A stretch of DNA of 64,000 bases, from positions 62,001-126,000 of the forward strand of contig CALEBF010000002.1 of the NCBI GenBank assembly GCA_937944975.1. The letters run 5' to 3'. This DNA is from an uncultured Mycoplasmatota bacterium. Its GTDB lineage: Bacteria > Bacillota_I > Bacilli_A > RF39 > UBA660. Position 1 is the first letter of the stretch; each line of letters starts with the position of its first letter. Both the position numbers and the translations under genes were made by a program. This document shows positions 58,901-64,000 of the stretch, in pieces. The notes beneath the pieces are model-generated. The model was not told where the DNA came from. It saw only the letters and a program-made list of their open reading frames with translations, and did no database searches.

Positions 58901-61900
58901 GAGTGGTCCGGTTACTAGGCATGCACTTGTGACGTTTGACTATGTAGATAGTCCAGGAACAGATAGTTTTCCACAAATACCATTTACGGTAAATAATACT
59001 CAGTGGCAGTTATTTCATGATAGTTTTGTTGCAGAGTATGATTATACAGCAATTCATATTATCATTTTTAACGTAGATAGTGTTAATTTGATGTATCTTA
59101 CAGATTTTTCACTATTTAAAGCGTTATTAAAAAGTTCATTTGAGTATGACGATTATGGAAATATGACTTCTGCTAGAACACCAAATGCACGTCTGCAAAC
59201 ATTTGATTATAATAAAGACAATCAATTGATTCAACTTACTGATGTAAAAGGAAATCATTTATCTTACGAATATGATAATAAGGTAAAAGATAGATTGCTT
59301 AGAGGAATGTCTGCATCAGGAATTACCAATGAAACTGAATATGATCAAAATGGAAATGCAGTTATTACGAGAGTTTATAATCGTAAACAGACAGAGGAAG
59401 TGGAAGAGAAAAAATATTATATTCGAAGAAAAGGAACGCGAGAGTATTTGAATTATGTATTTCCGGAAGGAACTCTTCGATTTAAAGAAAATAGTTGTAG
59501 TTACGATTCATGGAAATTTGAGAAAAATGAAGAAGGATATAAGATTATTTTCGCTGTAAAACCAGAGTATAAATTATTTCAATTCGACGACACCGCAACA
59601 ATATCTCGGTTTGATGAGACGATTTTTGAAATTATTCGAAATAAAAATGGAAGTTATCAAATCAAAGTAAAAGATAAACCACTTTATATGACTGCAACAG
59701 ATAAAAGAATTGAATTTATAGAAAGAAATGTAGATGATGCTCAGCAAGAATTTTACTTGGAAGAAATAGATGCGCAATTATTTATAGAGAATAGTGCAAC
59801 CTATACAGAAGATGGAAAGTTTTTATCTTCAATTACAGATACATTAGGTAGAACAACATCATATCAGACAAATTCTGAAACAGGTTTAATAGAATCTATT
59901 ACAGATAGCTCAGGATATACTACAAATTATACTTACGATCAAAAAGAACGCATGACTAAAGTTGAAAGAGCAGGAAAAACAGTAGAATATCAATATGATA
60001 CTCAAAATTTACTTTCTGAGATTGGCTTTGGAAATAAAAAGTATAAATTTATCTATGATGAGTTTGGCAATACAAAACAAGTAAAAATAGGTGATGTTGC
60101 TTTAATTACACATAACTATGAACCAAATAATGGAAATTTATCTTCTTCTATTTATGGTAATCAACATATGATTTCTTATACTTATGATGCTTTTGATCGG
60201 ATTAAATCTGTTACAAAGATGAATGAAATATATGAGTATCAATACAATAATATGGGGAACATTGCAAAAGTTGATAGTCCTCACGAACGACATCGATATC
60301 ATTATGATGTTGCAAATCGTTTAATTGAGTATCAAAATAATATCGATCAATTTCATATTAAATATGAATATGGTGAAGATAGTACCATAACAGCAAAGCA
60401 TTATCGGATTTTAGATAATAATATATTGAAACAATATCGCATCTCTTACGAATATAACAAGGATAATCAAGTAACGGATGTTACACTAGACGATCAACAT
60501 ATTTCTTACATATATGATTCATTAGGAAGAATGAGAGAAAAGCAATTAAGTGATGGATATGTTACAGAATATTCTTATATTACAAATGGCGATAAAACTT
60601 CATATTCATTAGATCGTATGAAAATAAATGGTAATGAGTACTATTACACTTATGATTTATTTAATAATATAGAAAATATTTATTTTAATGGAACACTAGT
60701 GAATCATTATGAATATGATCCTCATAGTGAATTGATAAAGGATGAGGATTATCGACGAGGTGTGACTACTACATATGAATACGATTCTGTTGGTAATCTA
60801 CTTTCTAAAAAAATATATGATCATAGTACAGAAACTTTATTACATCAAGACGTTTATATGTATGAAAATGAAGACTGGGAAGATCAATTGACAAAATATA
60901 ACGATCAGGAGATTCATTATGATGTGATAGGAAATCCAATTTCAATTGGAAATGATGAATTAGTATGGAAAAACGGAAGACAATTATATCAGTATAAAGA
61001 TCACGCAAAAAATTGTACATATACTTATCGTTATGACAAAGATGGGATTCGTACACAAAAAAGTTCAACAGAAGGAACCGACATTCAATATTATTTAGAA
61101 GGAAAGAATATTGTACTTGAAAAAAGAGGTAACAATATGCTATACTATATTCGGGATAATAACGATGAGTTGATAGGTTTTGAATATAATCAAGAAAAAT
61201 ACTTTTATGAGAAAAATGCACAAGATGATATCATTGCTATATTAGACCATTCATATAACAAAGTTGCCATATATCAATATGATGCATGGGGTAAAATTTT
61301 ATCTATTACGGATACGCAAGGAAATGAAATTACAGATTCATCACATATTGCGCATATTAACCCGTTTCGATACCGTAGTTATTATTACGATGAAGAAACA
61401 AAGCTCTATTATTTAAATTCTAGATATTATAATCCTGAGTGGGGAAGATTTTTAAATGCGGATAATATTTTTAATCAAGACGTAAGATTACTTGGGAATA
61501 ATTTATATATATATGTATTTAATAATCCTATAAATAGAACAGATCAATTTGGAAATTTTTCTTTTGGTAAGATAATAGATTTATGGTGTAATGGGGCTAA
61601 GATTATTGCGGATGGAATAAAAAAAGCTGTTAAAAAAGTAAAAAAGAAAGTTAAAAATACAGTGAATGACATAAAAAAAGCTTTTACATTTGAAGTTGGA
61701 CTCGGTTTTGGCGTCGGGGTTGGAGCCGGAGTTGGTCAATATAAGCTTTCTGCTGGAGCTTCCAAAACTTTTGGATCTGGTATCAGTCAACAAAAAGGAT
61801 ATAAATACACTAATACCAGCGTTACTATCGGAGCAAAGACTAATCAGAAGGGATTTGGCGTGATTGTTGAAGCAAAACATATTAATGATGATAATTGGCG

Positions 61901-62099
61901 ACATAATAATCCTATGGTTATGCCTCACGAGGTTTGGAATTGTAAAAATACTGAAAAAAATGGTATCTTTTCGTTAGGAGGAGAAAATCTTGCTGCTGAA
62001 ATTACTGCTCCTTCAAATACAGTATTTATAGGGATTTCGTTGGAAGGTTTTCTTATTGTAGGTGGAAATTTAAAAATAGGTTTTAATATAGAAAAATAG
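55947..62099 (+). CDS. RHS-repeat polymorphic toxin candidate, 2050 residues
   Basis: Domains in order: an N-terminal region (1-215); a DNRLRE-type domain (about 217-415, from VAIDPTISSTAQ to KPYLMIQY); RHS/YD repeats; two carbohydrate-binding-like beta domains (about 755-1060, each opening with an NPSFE or NADFSDG motif); a ricin-like insert (about 1150-1275, YYIRRKGTREYLNY ... WKFEKN); more YD repeats; and the RHS core end RYRSYYYDEETKLYYLNSRYYNPEWGRFLNADN (about 1805-1840). The last 180 residues form a variable tip: a lysine-rich amphipathic helix, then glycine-rich strands. No nuclease motif is visible. ATG 55947 follows GAGGTGAG; ATG 55929 lacks a ribosome site. An RDD gene follows after 11 bases. 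Confidence 0.9.
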   Translation: MKEKREIVSLRKACEKHFLMEDGTIIAEMYSEPVHYLKNGIYEEIDNTLEEKEGYFCNRKNEFQAKFKIETHENELFTMERDGHRLSMYFKSEKDICPQLKHQELSYFDLLDDIDVKYQVLPTKVKESIILKEPKTTPDTIEFIIDTDLELYIPNDGTIQAKFGEQTIFIIEEPYMIDFFGKENHNLYYSLEKNDHHYDVSLHLDKEWLDLATFPVAIDPTISSTAQNKMVYDTYIFPGDDPVNANNDEFLKIGIENVNGNYRVNRALIKFELPTIGTGSQIVKAEAIVTGYEDIQFPTRVSDTITVHRVTSDWNEATAKWSNMNANYDPRVEDYATIKRSLRILYEITTVEFTHFDITNLVRQWYGGVPNYGFMLKTYREPYISEDAVGWCYSNNNHIEGYNPKPYLMIQYRNQNGLEDYMDTLDQGFEDGTGHVNLYNGNLTTAFLVGSTREGKLPVNLILYYNTNDIVLNYNYGYGVGCKLNLHQEIKEVTIENYTLLQYLDEDGTLHYFYKGSDIGKDENTYYDEDGLSLTIRKENENLILTDNTGNTLKFIKNNQTWYLREIKNTEDYTVQIEYDNVNRISKIIDTDGQEIYVVIDGQKVTISSIEDTVILDYDQQLLLQKMTTKNGITLFTHNGNKVIDTITDVDGTKIQYQYYDMVPYRVKKISEYGVNNGLGNYLDIVYGYNVTTITDEKGQYHSYTFNSYGNTVNLSNLKNGEDVYDAYGTQYRYWEQNFENGLTGKANKLQAENPTIRAIKNYIKNPSFEEAMSPTANDETLTETVTEEYAVTGTHALKLVSQNGEGTKTFEFDIPKGKQYTYSLYLKHIKPIRLTLHYDNTSVDKICYGNDEFYREELTLYYPLEATTRLKATITFTEPDTIYIDDMQLEEGEIANLYNIIYNADFSDGMNGWTITARKSNDENMTPMPTNHQIINLSTGQTALKMTGELDKTETLTKDILIAGKAGDAFDLYFWYKNNGIERQSGPVTRHALVTFDYVDSPGTDSFPQIPFTVNNTQWQLFHDSFVAEYDYTAIHIIIFNVDSVNLMYLTDFSLFKALLKSSFEYDDYGNMTSARTPNARLQTFDYNKDNQLIQLTDVKGNHLSYEYDNKVKDRLLRGMSASGITNETEYDQNGNAVITRVYNRKQTEEVEEKKYYIRRKGTREYLNYVFPEGTLRFKENSCSYDSWKFEKNEEGYKIIFAVKPEYKLFQFDDTATISRFDETIFEIIRNKNGSYQIKVKDKPLYMTATDKRIEFIERNVDDAQQEFYLEEIDAQLFIENSATYTEDGKFLSSITDTLGRTTSYQTNSETGLIESITDSSGYTTNYTYDQKERMTKVERAGKTVEYQYDTQNLLSEIGFGNKKYKFIYDEFGNTKQVKIGDVALITHNYEPNNGNLSSSIYGNQHMISYTYDAFDRIKSVTKMNEIYEYQYNNMGNIAKVDSPHERHRYHYDVANRLIEYQNNIDQFHIKYEYGEDSTITAKHYRILDNNILKQYRISYEYNKDNQVTDVTLDDQHISYIYDSLGRMREKQLSDGYVTEYSYITNGDKTSYSLDRMKINGNEYYYTYDLFNNIENIYFNGTLVNHYEYDPHSELIKDEDYRRGVTTTYEYDSVGNLLSKKIYDHSTETLLHQDVYMYENEDWEDQLTKYNDQEIHYDVIGNPISIGNDELVWKNGRQLYQYKDHAKNCTYTYRYDKDGIRTQKSSTEGTDIQYYLEGKNIVLEKRGNNMLYYIRDNNDELIGFEYNQEKYFYEKNAQDDIIAILDHSYNKVAIYQYDAWGKILSITDTQGNEITDSSHIAHINPFRYRSYYYDEETKLYYLNSRYYNPEWGRFLNADNIFNQDVRLLGNNLYIYVFNNPINRTDQFGNFSFGKIIDLWCNGAKIIADGIKKAVKKVKKKVKNTVNDIKKAFTFEVGLGFGVGVGAGVGQYKLSAGASKTFGSGISQQKGYKYTNTSVTIGAKTNQKGFGVIVEAKHINDDNWRHNNPMVMPHEVWNCKNTEKNGIFSLGGENLAAEITAPSNTVFIGISLEGFLIVGGNLKIGFNIEK

Positions 62100-62110
62100 G
62101 AGTGTGAAAT

Positions 62111-62545
62111 ATGACATTAAAGATCAAAAGAATATTGGCTGCATGGATTGATTTTGCGATTTGTATGACCGGAGCATTAATGATAGGAAGAATTGTTTCT
62201 GAACCATTTTCAAAGTTTCAGGATAATGTTATTTTTATAGCTATTGCAATGATAGCTTATGTTGTGATGTTTTTTGGATTTCTATTGAATAAAGATAGAA
62301 TTTTTGGGAATGCCAGTATAGGCAAGAAAATATTAGGCTTGAAAATTATTAGTACAGGTGATCAAACATTGTCCAATAAAATATTATTTCAACGTAATCA
62401 TCGTACTCTTTGGACATGGGGGGCTTATCCTTTTATGATCTTGTATGATAATAAAAGTGGGGGAGATATTGACTATAATACAGCAGTAGTAGATACAACT
62501 ATGCGTAATAAAAAAGAGGAACTAGATGAAAAAAATAATAGATAA
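62111..62545 (+). CDS. RDD-family membrane protein, candidate immunity protein
   Basis: The 144-residue product has the RDD layout: the first helix starts RILAAWIDFAICMTGALMIG with the arginine-aspartate pair, a second hydrophobic helix at about 45-68, and FGNASIGKKILGLKII with the conserved glycine-lysine stretch. It lies 11 bases after the RHS gene and overlaps the next gene by 20 bases. A near-copy of its start lies at 63941. Small membrane proteins next to RHS tips are often immunity proteins; this is inference. Confidence 0.82.
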   Translation: MTLKIKRILAAWIDFAICMTGALMIGRIVSEPFSKFQDNVIFIAIAMIAYVVMFFGFLLNKDRIFGNASIGKKILGLKIISTGDQTLSNKILFQRNHRTLWTWGAYPFMILYDNKSGGDIDYNTAVVDTTMRNKKEELDEKNNR

Positions 62546-63917
62546 AATAATTGAAATATTCACTAGATTTGGAGTGGGCTTCTTTTTCAGCTTGATTTCT
62601 ATTATTGTGTGGTTTCAAGAAGTAGTAGAAGCTTATACATATCGAGAGCCGAAGGGAAGTACGATTCCAAAATTTAGAAGGAAATTGATGAGGTTTGGAT
62701 ATCACACATGGAAATACGGAAATGTTGAAGAATTTTGTCTAACTTATCCTGAAAAAACAAGAGATCTAATTTTAACTTTTTATCATAATTTAGATGAGAA
62801 TAGTAGAGTTTCTTTGTATGATAAAGGTATTTATTTCTTATGTTTATCAGATAAGTCTAACTATGATTTATTAGATATGGGAGTTACTGACATTATAAAG
62901 TGTAAACCTCTTATGATAGAAGCTTATTATATGATTCATGTGATAGGAGAGCTGATATACTTAACAAAAGAGAGTAAATATAAAAATGAATATTTGAACT
63001 ATGTTTTACGAAGAAAAAAGAAATATCGTGGAATTGTTAATTATGGTGTATTTATTAAATTGAGTGCAGATTACGACATGCAAGAGTTAAAATCTTGGGT
63101 TCTTTCTGGACTCGAATGGAAGAACTTTATAAGTCATGAAGAGCATAGAGCTACGATATATGCAGCAAATAAGTTTGGCCTGCCTGTAAAAGAAGATATC
63201 ACACAAATCAAGACAGATTGGTATGAAGAATATTTTCCACTACTATTAAAACAAGATTTGGAAAAATGGAGAAATCCTTCCTCAAAAGAAAGTACAATTG
63301 TTGATTTTGTAAAAGAACTAAACGAAGCACATGGAATGATGAAGGATGCAATGGAAATGATTAAGTTTTGTCAGTCAAATCCGGAAAAAGTAATAGAACA
63401 AGTGAAACAGTATTATCGGAAATCTCCTTTAGATAGTGATCGAAGATATTATTTGGAATGTCTAAAAAATAGCGAAAATCACGAGTTGTTTGATTTCTTA
63501 ATAGGAGAAATGAAATACTATGAGACAAAAAGAGTTTATTTAAGAGAATTGGAAATTGCGATTGAAAATTTTATGGATCGTAGTGCCAATAAAATGTTTG
63601 AAGATAATTATATTGAATATATTCGTGAAAATATATATTCGGAACTTTCTTTTGGAAGTTATTTGGCTTTACGAAGAATCAGAAGTGAAAAAGCAGAAGA
63701 TTTAATGTTGCAGATATCACAAGATAGTTCTCACGATTTATCATATATGGCTTTTGAATATTTAGCTAAATGTAAAAATGTAGAGAAATATCAATCATTA
63801 TTTGAAAGTTATAAAAATTCCTCGAATGCAGATTTTCGTAGTGTAGCAAAATTGGGATTACGAAGAATAAAGCAAAAGAAACAGAGAAAGACGAAAAAAG
63901 CGGAAACTAAAAGATAG
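62526..63917 (+). CDS. Membrane-anchored helical-repeat protein
   Basis: The 463-residue protein has one N-terminal transmembrane helix (about residues 12-33), then only helices. The C-terminal half shows HEAT-like pairs, for example SYLALRRIRSEKAEDLMLQISQDSSHDLSYMAFEYLAKCKNVEKYQSLFESYKNSSNADFRSVAKLGLRRI. It ends in a lysine-rich tail. I recognise no family. It overlaps the RDD gene by 20 bases and is followed by a second RDD copy, so it belongs to the RHS downstream array. Confidence 0.75.
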   Translation: MKKIIDKIIEIFTRFGVGFFFSLISIIVWFQEVVEAYTYREPKGSTIPKFRRKLMRFGYHTWKYGNVEEFCLTYPEKTRDLILTFYHNLDENSRVSLYDKGIYFLCLSDKSNYDLLDMGVTDIIKCKPLMIEAYYMIHVIGELIYLTKESKYKNEYLNYVLRRKKKYRGIVNYGVFIKLSADYDMQELKSWVLSGLEWKNFISHEEHRATIYAANKFGLPVKEDITQIKTDWYEEYFPLLLKQDLEKWRNPSSKESTIVDFVKELNEAHGMMKDAMEMIKFCQSNPEKVIEQVKQYYRKSPLDSDRRYYLECLKNSENHELFDFLIGEMKYYETKRVYLRELEIAIENFMDRSANKMFEDNYIEYIRENIYSELSFGSYLALRRIRSEKAEDLMLQISQDSSHDLSYMAFEYLAKCKNVEKYQSLFESYKNSSNADFRSVAKLGLRRIKQKKQRKTKKAETKR

Positions 63918-63940
63918 ATATCTTGATAGGAGGATGAGTT

Positions 63941-64000
63941 ATGACGTTAAAGATCAAAAGGATATTGGCTGCATGGATTGATTTTATGATTTGTACAATG
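63941..64000 (+). CDS. Second RDD-family protein (partial, cut by window end)
   Basis: ATG 63941 follows TAGGAGGATGAGTT and encodes 20 residues, TLKIKRILAAWIDFMIC and so on, nearly identical to the start of the RDD protein at 62111. The DNA is also nearly identical over this stretch, which indicates a recent duplication. The gene runs out of the window. Confidence 0.8.
   Translation, partial: MTLKIKRILAAWIDFMICTM

Noticed and set aside
61581..61928. Minus-strand open frame inside the RHS tip
   Set aside because: It is antisense to the coding tip, has no ribosome site and looks like translated noise.

Overview
The window looks like a chromosomal segment of a low-GC, anaerobic member of the Bacilli, of the uncultured gut Erysipelotrichales/RF39 kind. 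This placement is inference from gene content, not from a marker tree. TGA is used as a stop codon (recG and thymidylate-synthase genes end in TGA), so the genetic code is not the Mycoplasma one. Anaerobic life is indicated by a class III ribonucleotide reductase (NrdD/NrdG), a two-gene minimal SufC/SufB-type Fe-S system and several radical-SAM enzymes. Promoters are easy to see: TTGACA-like boxes about 17 bp from TATAAT-like boxes, very often with an extended -10 (TGn).

Layout: 1-5 kb holds an unknown protein, DnaE and a frameshifted prepilin-like gene. A likely small RNA lies on the minus strand at about 5.05-5.15 kb, before recG. From 7.3 to 15 kb come a DUF1292 protein, a large coiled-coil protein, an NfeD-like and a CPBP protease-like membrane protein, then an alpha/beta hydrolase, a membrane-anchored MurF-like ligase and Ddl (peptidoglycan precursor end-game). 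15-21 kb holds a FAD/Rieske oxidoreductase, a zinc alcohol dehydrogenase, a PP2C phosphatase and a secreted polysaccharide deacetylase, with tRNA genes for Lys, Glu, Asn and Ile. 21.6-27.5 kb holds sufC/sufB, another tRNA-Glu, an HD protein and nrdDG. 27.5-31 kb is a small-enzyme cluster (YgjV-like, carboxymuconolactone decarboxylase, Nudix, flavodoxin, cupin, ASCH, DUF362) with a MerR-type promoter. 31-39 kb holds ribonuclease Y, a Spo0A-like DNA-binding protein lacking a receiver domain, an M29 aminopeptidase, a degenerate deacetylase and a U32 peptidase-family protein.

39.5-46.8 kb is the most unusual chromosomal part: lon, four tandem divergent paralogues of unknown function, then a SpoVID-like LysM protein overlapping a CotS/YsxE-like kinase-fold protein. 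In Bacillus subtilis lonA and spoVID-ysxE flank the hem genes; here the hem genes are absent and the four paralogues sit in their place. Together with the Spo0A-like protein this suggests a modified sporulation programme. 47-54.8 kb holds dinB, hemW, thyX-tmk and several small genes. LexA-like boxes overlap the recG, dinB and thyX promoters.

54.9-64 kb is an accessory island: a phage tail-collar-like protein, a small regulator-like protein, a 2050-residue RHS polymorphic toxin candidate, then RDD membrane protein, a repeat protein and the start of a second RDD copy (candidate immunity array).

Four genes are broken by one-base changes (frameshifts at about 4078, 27609 and 36636; an in-frame TAA at 29278). 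The three frameshifts are each repaired by adding one base to a short run, so assembly error must be excluded before calling them pseudogenes.
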